Assembly: GCA_017545185.1 (NCBI GenBank) | Contig: JAFWQJ010000066.1 | Span: 1-53,778, forward strand | Direction: 5' to 3' | From: Oscillospiraceae bacterium | GTDB lineage: Bacteria > Bacillota > Clostridia > Oscillospirales > Ruminococcaceae | Length of the DNA: 53,778 bases | Shown here: piece by piece, positions 14,032-23,305 of the stretch | How the letters are laid out: the number at the start of each line of letters is the position of its first letter | Position numbering within the stretch: position 1 is the stretch's first letter | Translations under genes and position numbers: made by a program | The notes under the pieces: model-generated | What the model saw: the letters and a program-made list of their open reading frames with translations, nothing else | What the model was told of the DNA's origin: nothing | The model's database searches: none

Positions 14032-15018
14032 TCAGAGGTTTGCAATATCTTTTTTAAGACGTTCATAGTTCTTCTGAAAGTTCGTGATCACCAAAGCAAG
14101 AGCAGAATAGCTGAAAGTAGCAGGACAGGTGCTCTTCAACTTTTCATCGCCGATCTGACTGGCAATCTCATATATCGCTTTAAAGCTTGGATGAAGATGT
14201 TGCTTGTTCAAAAGCAATTCGGTCAAATCAGCGCAATATTTATCCAATTTGGAATATAGCTCCTTAACGGCTTTATGCAGCGCCTTCAATTCATATTCGA
14301 GGTATTCCTTCCACCGCTGTTGGGATGTATCTTCGGATATGCTTGCAAGCTCATGCTGTTTTCGGTCTATCACTTCGGTTTTCTGTTTTATGCTTTCAAG
14401 TGATCTCTTTATTATCTCACAGATATTCATTACAGCTCGTTTTTCGTCATCTGTTATGGTATAGGAGAGCGCAATGTCGCTCTTGTTTTGCGCGTCAACT
14501 ATAGTAGTGCTGTTTGCTGTCTGCTGTAAAGAAACGGAAGATGCATTTTGTTCCGCCTCCGATTGTCTGGAATGACCATTCCGCTGGTTTCTGTATCCGT
14601 CTCCCGCTTCCTTCAGCATGGTTGTGAACAGAGCCAACAACAATGTGACACCTTTCTTTTTCAGAATCTTGGTTCCTTCCATGTTTTGTAACTCAGTACA
14701 ATACTTTCCGAATGCTGCCTTAGTTCTTGCAATGCGTTCATTGTTACAGAAGCATTGCTCGCAAAGATACTCTTTCAAATTGTTTTGATTCTCTTTTGTT
14801 GTATTAAAGGCCTCAAGAATATCCTTGGCAAGCGACTTTTTCAGATTGCGCTCACTTCGTATATATGCTTTCATGTTTGCTTCAACCTTTTTATTTGGAA
14901 ACAAAGTTTGAACAGCATCTTCACCGATTGCTTCTTTAAGCAGCGTCAGCGCTGCCGCCACCGTAATCTCTTCATTGCTGACATCGCACAAAGCTTCCAC
15001 AAAATCCCGAAATATCAT
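14032..15018 (-). CDS. Unrecognised helical/coiled-coil protein divergent from a HerA-like ATPase
   Basis: 328 residues, not recognised. I start at ATG 15018, which has AAAGGAG 8 nt upstream, rather than at the earlier in-frame ATG. Residues 1-150 are mostly helical with a cluster YLCEQCFCNNERIARTK. A polar Ser/Gln/Asn-rich linker of about 40 residues follows. The C-terminal half is rich in Lys/Glu heptads (KAVKELYSKLDKY) and probably coiled coil. No signal peptide, membrane helix or catalytic motif. It is divergent from the large ATPase across 280 nt full of palindromes, so the two may be co-regulated partners. Confidence 0.65.
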   Translation of the reverse strand: MIFRDFVEALCDVSNEEITVAAALTLLKEAIGEDAVQTLFPNKKVEANMKAYIRSERNLKKSLAKDILEAFNTTKENQNNLKEYLCEQCFCNNERIARTKAAFGKYCTELQNMEGTKILKKKGVTLLLALFTTMLKEAGDGYRNQRNGHSRQSEAEQNASSVSLQQTANSTTIVDAQNKSDIALSYTITDDEKRAVMNICEIIKRSLESIKQKTEVIDRKQHELASISEDTSQQRWKEYLEYELKALHKAVKELYSKLDKYCADLTELLLNKQHLHPSFKAIYEIASQIGDEKLKSTCPATFSYSALALVITNFQKNYERLKKDIANL

Positions 15019-15298
15019 AGGTTTTTCTCCTTTCGATGACAAATAGTGAAATGTCATTGACTGTCATCCCGTGTCACCGGCATTATGGTATCATATTGGT
15101 GTGAACCGAAAGGATCCGTCGGTTCACGGGATGCTTACCCTCATAAAAATGCAAAAAACGAAGGCCAATTACGTTTTTCGGGCAGCAGCCTATCAAATAG
15201 AGCGAAAAAACAGCTGGTTTTCCACTTTTATCAGAGTAGGGTGTTCCAAAAAACGTGATGCTACAAAAAATTTCTGATTTTCTAGGAGGTGCTTTATC
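15019..15298. promoter_or_regulatory. Divergent control region with nested inverted repeats
   Basis: It holds ATGACA (15035) and TGTCAT (15052) as an inverted repeat. CATCCCGTG (15065-15073) pairs with CACGGGATG (15125-15133), and GTGAACCGA (15101-15109) pairs with TCGGTTCAC (15119-15127). The last two share CAC, so their stems compete. An extended -10 (TGG-TATCAT, 15086-15094) reads toward the ATPase and would start transcription at the GTGAACCGA hairpin. This looks like an operator or attenuator. No gene is supported here. Confidence 0.45.
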
Positions 15299-18200
15299 GT
15301 GGCAGATTATCTGCTCACTTCCCCATATCTCCCTTATAGTTGCAGCTACGGGTTTGGCCCGCCGTACACTATTTTCGACCGGCTTCCGTACGGTGGATAC
15401 TGGATTCAACCGCGACAAGTTATCTACAATGTGTTTGAACAGAGAAAGCCTAGCTACGAATGCAAAAAGCTGTCGAAGCGCTGCGGGCGATACTACATGA
15501 CAGAGAGAAACGGCCGCGAGGTTGTTATCGGCGAAATGAATATCAGCAATGCGCTGGTTGTCAATCCCCGCGCTGACGGCTCATTTGATTGCATCTACTG
15601 CGATATTAAGGGCGAAGGTATGCCCGAAAAGCGCGCCTGTCAGTTCCCGATTGATGCAATCCGAAAGCATAACCCACTGCCCTATATTCTTGATTACCAT
15701 CGGAATCCAGACTGCCCGCCGGAGTATATTATTGCCGCTTTTTTCGAGGAGTTGTTCAACAACAACGACCTTAAGTTCCTCAGTCTGCCGCCACACTCAG
15801 GCGGGAATCTGCTAGAAGGTCGCTGGGGGTTTGTGTCGGCGGAGTCCGTGATTCCGCAGCTTGAAGAGTACTACGAGTCCGACATTCCTCTGCGGCATCT
15901 GCTGCAGACCGACAAATCACTTTGCGATGCATCTGAAGAGCTTGCCATGCTTTTGCCCGACAATAATGCATGTCGTGTTCTGCTTAACGCGAATGTGTCA
16001 AGCATCCTGCTGGGGCTTTATGAGGAACAGCAGTTCAAAACGGATCGAATGTTTGTCGTGTGTGTCGAGTGCGAACGGGACGCTAAGCTTGCTACTGTTC
16101 TGCTGCAAAACCGCAGTTTTACGGATACATACGCGTGCTCGCTTCTTGAAAGCAAGTCAGTGCTTCAAGGCGAACTGGATTCAATCTGGGACGGCACAGT
16201 CATTTTTCGCGATTCATCGTACGTGGAAGACAAAAAAAGACGCGATGCCGGAGTTAATATTATTTTGCAGAATCTGCATCGTAGCCAGGGAATCAATGAA
16301 GCGAACCGGAAGATCATCGCCAGTATCACCGACAATCCATCCGCATACTCCTCTGAACTGCCTGCAGTTTACGTAGAAATGACAGGATGTCCCGAGGTTG
16401 AGAGACTCGACAAGCTGCAACAGGCAATCGGAACTTTTCTCGCTGCCCTGATTCGGACACTTGCAAATTCCGATGCGACTGAAAACCTCGTGACTGCTGC
16501 AATCAAGCATACCCCGCTTCCTCAGAAAACGGTCGAGAACGGCGGTGAGATTGGCACCGAAGCCATCATGCGATGCACTGCTACGCTGCTTTCGGAGATG
16601 GGAGTGTTTGACCGCACGCATATTTCGCAGCTTGATGAACTGTTCCGCCGCGGTGCTGACGCAGTATGCGATCAAGACCTGGCAATCGTCAACGATTTTC
16701 GGACAGTGCTATCCGAGATGATCGAAAAGGATGAGCTTCGGATTGCAAATCAGTTTTCCTCGCCATACTATTCGGCACCTGATGCAATGATCATGCTCGA
16801 CTGTGATTGTGTTAACTTTTCGGCCGAGGTGCTCAACAGTATCGTGACTAGGATGAAATCGACCCAACGGCGAAATGTCGTGCTGCTTGCGCTGAAAGGT
16901 TGCGGCAAGATTCATGCCAACAACGCTTACAAGCGCCTCCTGGATGTAGAGGTTGAACAAGGTAGGGTTGAGACTCTTAACTTCTACAGTGTGCCGCGAA
17001 CGATGCTGACACCATCTTGCCAGGCAAAACTAAACGAGATCCGGTACAAGGAATATCTCTTCCTACAGAGCGATTATCCTGAATGCTTTGTGCCCATTAT
17101 ACAGGGAAAAAACGGGTTCGTTGCCGGGCGAGTGATTAATGATGAAACGGATGAAGCAGAGTCGATTTATGCAAGTGGGAAAACGCGATCAGGAAAGACA
17201 AATTTCGAAGTGAATCATGCTGTTACCCGCGCCAATTGCGGTGATCTCATCATCATCTTTGACCAGACGGGTGCGTTCTCACAGGATGAACTGCGAAAGC
17301 ATCTCCCCGAGGAAATCATTGATAATTTCTTTTCTCAGTGGGAAATCGGCGAGCAAGGACTCCCGGTCAACATGTTGTCTCTGGAAAACTGCAAATCGCT
17401 GCCAGACAAGAAGCAGCGTCTTGCGAATGTCCTTTCGGTTCTTGCGCGACTGACAGGAGAAGTTCAGCTGAAGGTTCTCCGTAGCCGTCTTGCCAAGGTC
17501 GTCCATGCAGTCGAAGCTGGTCAAGTCCGCAGCCTTGCTGGTACACTGCGTTTCTTCAACGCGGACGAACCAGATCAGGCTGAAATCCTGGAACGGCTGG
17601 AGGAGGCTGTTGAGGACCTTGAAGGCCTTCCGATCAGTCAGATGAATTGGAATGAGTTTCTTTCTTCTCAAGGAAAAATCATCATCATTTCCACCGCGTC
17701 GGATGGAATAAGAAAGAGCTCACAGTACATCGACGCACTGCTTGCCTCACTTTACGCTTGGAAGCAGCACAATCGCACAGAAAGGATGACAGTTGTACTC
17801 GACGAGATTGAGGAACTCAGTCTTGAACGGGATGGTCCGGTGAATACAATTCTTCGCAAGGGCAGCAAGCATCGTATGTCGATGCTGCTTGCTTCGCAAG
17901 AATTTTCTGCTGAAAAGGACAAACTCGGCAGACTCATCGGGAATTGCGGGATGCAGCTTATATTTCATCCGAAGGACGCTTGTATCGACGAAATCGCAAA
18001 AAGGTTTGGCATTGACCGACAGCAACTCGCAGGTTTGGAGCAGGGCGAATGCTTTGCTGTTGGCGGTTTCTTCAGCAAACGGCACGGCAAAAACAAGCAG
18101 GTAACGATTCGCGGAAAGACCTATTCTGTGGCAGCACTTTTTGCTCCGGTCGAGCAGCCGATTGAAACACAGGATGTTTCAGATGAGTCTTCAGAGCTTT

Positions 18201-18799
18201 CCAGAGAACCATTGCTTGAAGGAACGGCAGATCTGAATGATGATACAATATCAGAAACAGAGGTGCTTTCGTTCGAGCAGCTGTCTTTACCAGATCTGGA
18301 TGAAACGGAACGTGTGGAGATTCTCTCTGAAGCGCAAAAAATCGCATGTGAGCAATCAACCGGAACAACCGATGATGTGCCGGAAACGGAGGATGTCACA
18401 GAAGAGGCACCCCATGAAGAGTTGGCAGCACCGACATCTTCAGATACGATATTACCGGAATCGGATAATGCTGAGCCAGAGGAAGCACCCTCAGAAACAA
18501 CGGACTCGATGCCTGTAGAAGTGACATCTCCGGATGCAGATGAAGCAGACCTTCAGCATCAGTTTAAACAAATCTTGCACAAATATAACCCCGATGCCCC
18601 ATATTATCAGACGGATCTGAATGATCTTTTGACGCAGATACTGGAGAAGCATCATTTTGCGAACCAAAACCAGCGTGAACATCTGCAATGGCGGTTTGAA
18701 TCTCTGATTGCATACTGTAATTCAGAAAATTATCTGGCATTCTGTGAAGAATGGAAATGCATATTTAACATCCTTTGGCCATCTATCAACGCAAATTAA
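15299..18799 (+). CDS. Large HerA/VirD4-like P-loop ATPase
   Basis: 1166 residues, GTG start at 15299 after AGGAGG. Residues 1-600 are not recognised. A P-loop ATPase of the FtsK-HerA superfamily follows: Walker A GKTRSGKT near 627-635, then the superfamily-typical LIIIFDQTGAF near 655, Walker B TVVLDEIEEL near 830 and a sensor-like MSMLLASQEF. Residues about 960-1080 form an acidic, Glu/Thr-rich disordered linker, and the last 80 residues are a small folded domain ending NILWPSINAN. No membrane helix, so it does not look like an ordinary coupling protein. HerA-like ATPases on islands often work in DNA translocation or phage defence. Its exact role is unknown. Confidence 0.75.
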   Translation: MADYLLTSPYLPYSCSYGFGPPYTIFDRLPYGGYWIQPRQVIYNVFEQRKPSYECKKLSKRCGRYYMTERNGREVVIGEMNISNALVVNPRADGSFDCIYCDIKGEGMPEKRACQFPIDAIRKHNPLPYILDYHRNPDCPPEYIIAAFFEELFNNNDLKFLSLPPHSGGNLLEGRWGFVSAESVIPQLEEYYESDIPLRHLLQTDKSLCDASEELAMLLPDNNACRVLLNANVSSILLGLYEEQQFKTDRMFVVCVECERDAKLATVLLQNRSFTDTYACSLLESKSVLQGELDSIWDGTVIFRDSSYVEDKKRRDAGVNIILQNLHRSQGINEANRKIIASITDNPSAYSSELPAVYVEMTGCPEVERLDKLQQAIGTFLAALIRTLANSDATENLVTAAIKHTPLPQKTVENGGEIGTEAIMRCTATLLSEMGVFDRTHISQLDELFRRGADAVCDQDLAIVNDFRTVLSEMIEKDELRIANQFSSPYYSAPDAMIMLDCDCVNFSAEVLNSIVTRMKSTQRRNVVLLALKGCGKIHANNAYKRLLDVEVEQGRVETLNFYSVPRTMLTPSCQAKLNEIRYKEYLFLQSDYPECFVPIIQGKNGFVAGRVINDETDEAESIYASGKTRSGKTNFEVNHAVTRANCGDLIIIFDQTGAFSQDELRKHLPEEIIDNFFSQWEIGEQGLPVNMLSLENCKSLPDKKQRLANVLSVLARLTGEVQLKVLRSRLAKVVHAVEAGQVRSLAGTLRFFNADEPDQAEILERLEEAVEDLEGLPISQMNWNEFLSSQGKIIIISTASDGIRKSSQYIDALLASLYAWKQHNRTERMTVVLDEIEELSLERDGPVNTILRKGSKHRMSMLLASQEFSAEKDKLGRLIGNCGMQLIFHPKDACIDEIAKRFGIDRQQLAGLEQGECFAVGGFFSKRHGKNKQVTIRGKTYSVAALFAPVEQPIETQDVSDESSELSREPLLEGTADLNDDTISETEVLSFEQLSLPDLDETERVEILSEAQKIACEQSTGTTDDVPETEDVTEEAPHEELAAPTSSDTILPESDNAEPEEAPSETTDSMPVEVTSPDADEADLQHQFKQILHKYNPDAPYYQTDLNDLLTQILEKHHFANQNQREHLQWRFESLIAYCNSENYLAFCEEWKCIFNILWPSINAN

Positions 18800-18819
18800 T
18801 AACAAGCAGATTGATAAGC

Positions 18820-18835
18820 GGCACCTTCGGGTGCC
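18820..18835 (+). terminator. UUCG-capped hairpin after the ATPase gene
   Basis: GGCACC-TTCG-GGTGCC (18820-18835), a stable tetraloop hairpin 20 nt after the stop. There is no clear T run, so it may act as a 3' stabiliser instead. Confidence 0.55.
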
Positions 18836-18932
18836 CGCCTATCATAACTATACATCAGTTTCGCTGCAATGTCAAGCATTTCAGCATAAGATTGTTCGCG
18901 GATCCATACTATTTTCTGGGAGGAGGATTAAT

Positions 18933-19052
18933 ATGAAAGAGTCAATCAAGATCCGGAGCAGCTTCTACGCGCAGAACAAGGAGCAGCTTCGTAAAGCGGT
19001 CACGAAGAAGGTCGAAAAGATCGCAAATGACAAGCTGAAAAAGGCAAGCTGA
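18933..19052 (+). CDS. 39-residue basic protein upstream of the large serine recombinase
   Basis: ATG 18933 follows GGGAGGAGG, a very strong ribosome site, and the frame ends at TGA 19052. The product is Lys/Arg-rich and helical (MKESIKIRSSFYAQNKEQL, then RKAVTKKVEKIANDKLKKAS). It ends 35 nt before the recombinase start and is probably co-transcribed. Small basic proteins next to large serine recombinases can be directionality or accessory factors; this one I do not recognise. Confidence 0.6.
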   Translation: MKESIKIRSSFYAQNKEQLRKAVTKKVEKIANDKLKKAS

Positions 19053-19087
19053 TTCGTACATCAGTAACAGGAAAGGAGGTGCGGTCA

Positions 19088-20656
19088 GTGCCAAAGGTTG
19101 GAATATACTGCCGCCTGTCCATTGAGGATAAGGACAAGGATGGCGACGACAGCCAGAGCATCCAGAATCAAAAGGCAATGCTCCGGGAATACTGTTTAGA
19201 GCGCAACTGGGAGATTTTTGACATCTATACGGATGACGGGTTCAGCGGCATTGACCGCACCCGTCCTGCATTCACCCGGCTGCTCCGCGACTGCGAGCAG
19301 GGCAATATTGACATTGTTCTGTGCAAGGATCAGAGCCGCTTTTCGCGGGATACCGTCATCATCGAGCAGTACCTCAATGACAGATTTCTGGAATGGGGTA
19401 TCCGTTTCATCGGTGTCGCGGACAACGCGGACACGGACAACGAGAGCTACGGAACCATGCGCCTTTTCACGAGCGCATATAATGAGCTGTATGTGAAAGA
19501 CATCAGCGCGAAGATTCGCCGCACGCTGTCCTACAAACGCGAACAGGGGCAGTTTATCGGCTCCTTTGCACCCTACGGTTACATGATCGACCCCGCCGAC
19601 AAGCATCACCTCATCATTGACGCAGAAACAGCGCCAATCGTGCGCATGATCTTCGACCTCTATGTCAGCGGCGAAGGTTATCGGCATATCGTGCAGAAGC
19701 TGAACGGCGAGGGCATTGTCAGTCCAACAGCGTATAAGCGGCAGCATGGCTCCAAATACACCAACTGCAATGCTGACAGCAGCAATGCCCGCGGGTTATG
19801 GACGCAGTCAACGGTTGCCCGGATGCTTGCGAATGAAATGTACACCGGCACGCTGGTGCAGGGCAAATCGCATCATATCAGCTACAAAAACAAGCGGCGC
19901 AAAAAGGTTGATCCGGCGGAGTGGGTACGCATCCCGAACGCACACGAAGCGATCATTGACGCAGACACATGGGCGCGGACGCAGGCGCGTCTGAACAGCA
20001 ATACGCGCGTCGGCAGCCGGATGCAGGAGCTCTCGCCGCTGTCCGGCAAAGTGCGCTGCGCGGTCTGCGGCAGACCGATGAAGCGGAATGTGTACTACAA
20101 CAAAGCGCGGACGATCAAGTATTACGGGCTGCAATGTGCGACCTATAAGACCGGTGCGATGAACTGCCCGAACACCCGCACGATCAGCGGGAAGGTGCTG
20201 GAACAGACCATTCTTGACGAGCTGAACAACATTGTTTCGCAGTACTGTCAGGCGGATGAGATCCGGTTCACGGATCACTATGCGGAGCAGCTCCGCACAC
20301 TGGAAAGCAGTCTTGCAAAGCTGATCGAAAAGCAAGCATCTGCGAAGAACCGGCTTGTGCAGACGTATAAGGACAAGCTGGACGGCATGATCTCCGAGGC
20401 GGATTATGCGCTGTTCCGGCAGACTCTTGCGGATGAGGAACAGGCGCTCACGCAGCGCATCGACGAGGTGCGGCAGCAGATCACCGAAACTCGCGAACGC
20501 ATGGAAAATGCTGCGGGACAGAAAGCCTTGATCGAGCAGTACACGCATTTTGATAAGCTGGATCGTACAGTCGCGGACGAGTTTATTGACTGCGTCGAGA
20601 TCGGTATGACGGATGAAAACGGCGAACGCGAAATACATATCCACTGGAAAATCTAA
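19088..20656 (+). CDS. Large serine recombinase (TnpX/TndX type), island integrase
   Basis: 522 residues. I start at GTG 19088, 8 nt after GAAAGGAGG; the GTG at 19079 lies within the Shine-Dalgarno. The N-terminal catalytic domain has VGIYCRLSIED (nucleophile Ser) and CKDQSRFSRD. The recombinase domain includes EGYRHIVQKLNGEGI, and the zinc ribbon is VRCAVCGRPM with a second Cys pair around LQCATYKTGAMNC. A C-terminal coiled coil follows (EEQALTQRIDEVRQQITETR). Such enzymes excise and insert conjugative or mobilizable elements. It is at the right part of the island and followed by a strong terminator. Confidence 0.95.
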   Translation: MPKVGIYCRLSIEDKDKDGDDSQSIQNQKAMLREYCLERNWEIFDIYTDDGFSGIDRTRPAFTRLLRDCEQGNIDIVLCKDQSRFSRDTVIIEQYLNDRFLEWGIRFIGVADNADTDNESYGTMRLFTSAYNELYVKDISAKIRRTLSYKREQGQFIGSFAPYGYMIDPADKHHLIIDAETAPIVRMIFDLYVSGEGYRHIVQKLNGEGIVSPTAYKRQHGSKYTNCNADSSNARGLWTQSTVARMLANEMYTGTLVQGKSHHISYKNKRRKKVDPAEWVRIPNAHEAIIDADTWARTQARLNSNTRVGSRMQELSPLSGKVRCAVCGRPMKRNVYYNKARTIKYYGLQCATYKTGAMNCPNTRTISGKVLEQTILDELNNIVSQYCQADEIRFTDHYAEQLRTLESSLAKLIEKQASAKNRLVQTYKDKLDGMISEADYALFRQTLADEEQALTQRIDEVRQQITETRERMENAAGQKALIEQYTHFDKLDRTVADEFIDCVEIGMTDENGEREIHIHWKI

Positions 20657-20692
20657 ATGCAAGCCTTCTGACAGAACGGCTTGCATTTTTTC
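20656..20692 (+). terminator. Terminator of the large serine recombinase
   Basis: AATGCAAGCC (20656-20665) and GGCTTGCATT (20678-20687), a perfect 10-bp stem followed by T residues to 20692. Its first base is the last base of the recombinase stop codon. Confidence 0.9.
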
Positions 20693-20709
20693 CTGCTGTA
20701 TGCTATAAT
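20681..20709 (+). promoter_or_regulatory. Promoter of the AAA-ATPase gene
   Basis: TTGCAT (20681-20686), 17 nt, TATAAT (20704-20709). The -35 overlaps the second arm of the upstream terminator. Confidence 0.75.
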
Positions 20710-20745
20710 ATCAATAGTTGGACCTAAGAGAGAGGAAGTGAGCCT

Positions 20746-22308
20746 ATGCCAAAGGTATTCAACATCACCGGCAACTGCATTCCGCGGCTGCATTACATGG
20801 TAAATCTCGACAGCCGTTTGCAGGCGATCCGCAAGCTGGTCGATGCGGGGCAGTATATCACAATCAACCGCGGCCGCCAGTACGGTAAGACGACCACGCT
20901 GAAAGCCTTGACCCGCGCATTCAGTGACAATTACTATGTGCTGGATATGGACTTTCAGACTGCCATGAGCGGTGCTGCATTCCAGACCGAAGAATCGTTT
21001 GTGCGTGCATTTGCGGAATCATTCTGCTTCCTGTTTGAGATGACTGATACAAACGGAGAACTGGATGAACTGCTTGCAGCAATGCAGAAAGCCGCATCCG
21101 AAAAGATTAAGCTGGTGCAGCTTTTCCGCTTCCTTGCGAAAATATGCAAAGCTGCTGATAAACCAATCGTTCTGCTGATCGACGAAGTGGACAGTGCCTC
21201 CAATAACCAGGTGTTTCTGGATTTTCTGGCGCAGCTTCGCGGGTATTATCTCAACCGCGATACTGTGCCGACCTTCCATTCGGTCATTCTGGCAGGCGTT
21301 CACGACATCCGCAATTTGCAGCTCAAGATCCGTCCGGATGCAGAGCATAAGCTCAACAGTCCTTGGAATATCGCAACGGCACTGGAGATCGACATGAGCT
21401 TTTCCCCGGAAGATATTGCCGGTATGCTCCGCGATTACGAAACCGACCACAGCACCGGCATGGACATTGCCGCGATCTCGCAGATGATTTACGATTACAC
21501 ATCCGGTTATCCGGTTCTGGTTTCGATGATCTGCAAATTCATAGATGAAAAGGCAAATGCCGCGTGGACAGGCGAAAGCATCGCGGAAGCGGTCAAATAT
21601 ATCATCAACGAGCCGACACCGCTGTTTGAGTCGTTGATCAACAAGATCGAAGATTATCCGGAGCTGCGTGAAATGCTCTATGCAATGCTCTTTTCCGGAA
21701 AGGAGTATTCGTTCAATGTGGACAATCCGACGTTCCGGCTGATGCACATGTACGGCTTTGTGACAAAGCGCGGCGGAAAAGCAGTCATTGCAAACCGCAT
21801 TTTTGAGACAAGGCTTTACAATTATTTCCTGTCTGTGGAAAAGACATCCAGTCCGATCGCACAGGACGGTGCATTGCACAAGTCCGAGTTTATCGAAAAC
21901 GGGAAGCTCAATATGGAGCGTGTTCTGGAACGGTTTGTTGCTGTTTATACAGACCTCTACGGCGATCAGCCGGAGGCGTTTCTCGAAGATGCTGGCAGAC
22001 GGCTGTTTCTGCTGTTCCTGCGCCCGATCATCAACGGCACGGCCAATTATTATGTTGAGGCACAGACGCGCAATCAGCGCCGCACAGACCTGATCATCGA
22101 CTATCTCGGCGAACAGTATATCATCGAAATGAAGATTTGGCGCGGACAGGAATACAACGAGCGCGGTGAGCAGCAGCTTGCTGAGTATCTCGACTATTAT
22201 CACATCGACAAGGGCTATCTGCTGAGTTTCAATTTCAATCAGAGCAAGCAGATTGGGACAAAGACCGTTCAGGTCGGGGACAAGACCGTTTTTGAAGCAG
22301 TGGTATAA
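20746..22308 (+). CDS. AAA-ATPase with C-terminal PD-(D/E)XK nuclease-like domain
   Basis: 520 residues. The N-terminal AAA-type ATPase has Walker A GRQYGKTT near residue 50 and Walker B VLLIDEVDSAS near 145. A winged-helix-like middle follows (YDYTSGYPVLVSMIC). The C-terminal domain carries RRTDLIIDY and QYIIEMKIWRG, an Asp plus E-x-K pattern of PD-(D/E)XK nucleases, then a pattern (GEQQLAEYLDYY) typical of this family. These proteins are abundant in gut anaerobes, often in multiple copies, with no settled role. The gene has its own promoter and terminator, so it is a self-contained unit near the island's right edge. Confidence 0.85.
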   Translation: MPKVFNITGNCIPRLHYMVNLDSRLQAIRKLVDAGQYITINRGRQYGKTTTLKALTRAFSDNYYVLDMDFQTAMSGAAFQTEESFVRAFAESFCFLFEMTDTNGELDELLAAMQKAASEKIKLVQLFRFLAKICKAADKPIVLLIDEVDSASNNQVFLDFLAQLRGYYLNRDTVPTFHSVILAGVHDIRNLQLKIRPDAEHKLNSPWNIATALEIDMSFSPEDIAGMLRDYETDHSTGMDIAAISQMIYDYTSGYPVLVSMICKFIDEKANAAWTGESIAEAVKYIINEPTPLFESLINKIEDYPELREMLYAMLFSGKEYSFNVDNPTFRLMHMYGFVTKRGGKAVIANRIFETRLYNYFLSVEKTSSPIAQDGALHKSEFIENGKLNMERVLERFVAVYTDLYGDQPEAFLEDAGRRLFLLFLRPIINGTANYYVEAQTRNQRRTDLIIDYLGEQYIIEMKIWRGQEYNERGEQQLAEYLDYYHIDKGYLLSFNFNQSKQIGTKTVQVGDKTVFEAVV

Positions 22309-22354
22309 AGACTGCGGAAAATGATTGACAAAAGCAATCGAATATATGATAGTA

Positions 22355-22397
22355 AACAGGTCTGAAAGCATCTGCTGACAGACCTGTTTTTTTTCGA
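22355..22397 (+). terminator. Terminator of the AAA-ATPase gene
   Basis: AACAGGTCTG (22355-22364) and CAGACCTGTT (22379-22388), a perfect 10-bp stem, followed by a run of T. Confidence 0.93.
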
Positions 22398-22628
22398 AGA
22401 GGTAAATGCTGTTGCCGTATTTTTTCACAGATCATGCCGCAAACACGGCGAACCATGTGCTTCCGGATACCGTTGTTTATCGAAAGTTTGCTCGTTTTAT
22501 GCGACGAGAAATCGAATTTATAAGAATTTTAGAAGACAAATCCGCATTTTATAAGACTGATCTCTTGACATTTTCTGATAAAAGAGAGAGCGATCCAATA
22601 CAGCCATACATTCAACCGACTTTCATGC

Positions 22629-22657
22629 TTGACAAAAACAGAAGATTGTGCTATAAT
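22629..22657 (+). promoter_or_regulatory. Outward-reading promoter at the island's right edge
   Basis: TTGACA (22629-22634), 17 nt, TATAAT (22652-22657), perfect consensus, about 40 nt before the truncated amidase frame. The 22398-22628 stretch before it holds no supportable gene; a 98-codon frame there has neither a ribosome site nor protein-like composition. Confidence 0.8.
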
Positions 22658-22697
22658 GAAAACGACGAAATTACGAGGAAAACAGAACTTAGTTTAA

Positions 22698-23288
22698 GTT
22701 GATTCGCCGCACGGCGGCATTGACGGCGGCTGCTCCACGGCAGACGGCGTTCCGGAAAAGGGGATCAATCTTGCGGTGATGCTGGAGCTGCGGGAGCTGC
22801 TGACGCTTTCGGGCTACGAGGTGCGCGTCACGCGGGACAGCGACCGCTCCGTGCATGACAAGGGCGTAGAGGGGATCGCCGCGCAGAAAAGCTCCGATAT
22901 GGATAACCGGCTTGCGGCGATGAACGCGCCGGATGATGCGGTCTGCCTGTCGATCCACCAGAACCAGTTTACCGACCCGAAATACAGCGGTGCGCAGATG
23001 TTCTATGCCGAGACGAACGACAGGAGCGAGTCTCTGGCGGAGGCGCTGCAGCAGGCGTTCCGCAGTCAGCTGCAGCCGGAGAACGCCCGCGGGATCAAAC
23101 GCTGCGGCAAGGAACTGTTCCTCTGCTATTTCTGCAGGCACCCGACGGTCATGGCGGAATGCGGTTTTCTCTCGAATCCGGAGGAGGCAGCGCGCCTGAC
23201 CGATCCGGACTATCAGAAGCAGGTCGCATTTACGCTGTATGCCGGACTGACCGGCTGGCTGGCGGAGCAGGAGCAGAGCCCTGCGTAA
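22698..23288 (+). pseudogene. 5'-truncated N-acetylmuramoyl-L-alanine amidase (Amidase_3)
   Basis: The frame codes for most of an Amidase_3 catalytic domain. VDSPHGGIDGG corresponds to the DPGHGG zinc motif, EKGINLAVMLELRELL carries the first Glu, SIHQNQF the second His, and MAECGFLSN the catalytic Glu. It ends at GWLAEQEQSPA. A TAA at 22695-22697 directly precedes the domain, and no start or signal peptide remains, although these enzymes need an N-terminal export signal. An internal ATG at 22776 would lose the first zinc His. I read this as a gene cut by island insertion or deletion at about 22690-22700. Its intact form hydrolysed peptidoglycan amide bonds (CwlD/LytC type). Confidence 0.75.
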
Positions 23289-23305
23289 ATATCTCTCCGG
23301 CGTAC

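Noticed and set aside
22406-22702. 98-codon frame before the truncated amidase
   Set aside because: No Shine-Dalgarno, overlaps a consensus promoter, composition not protein-like.
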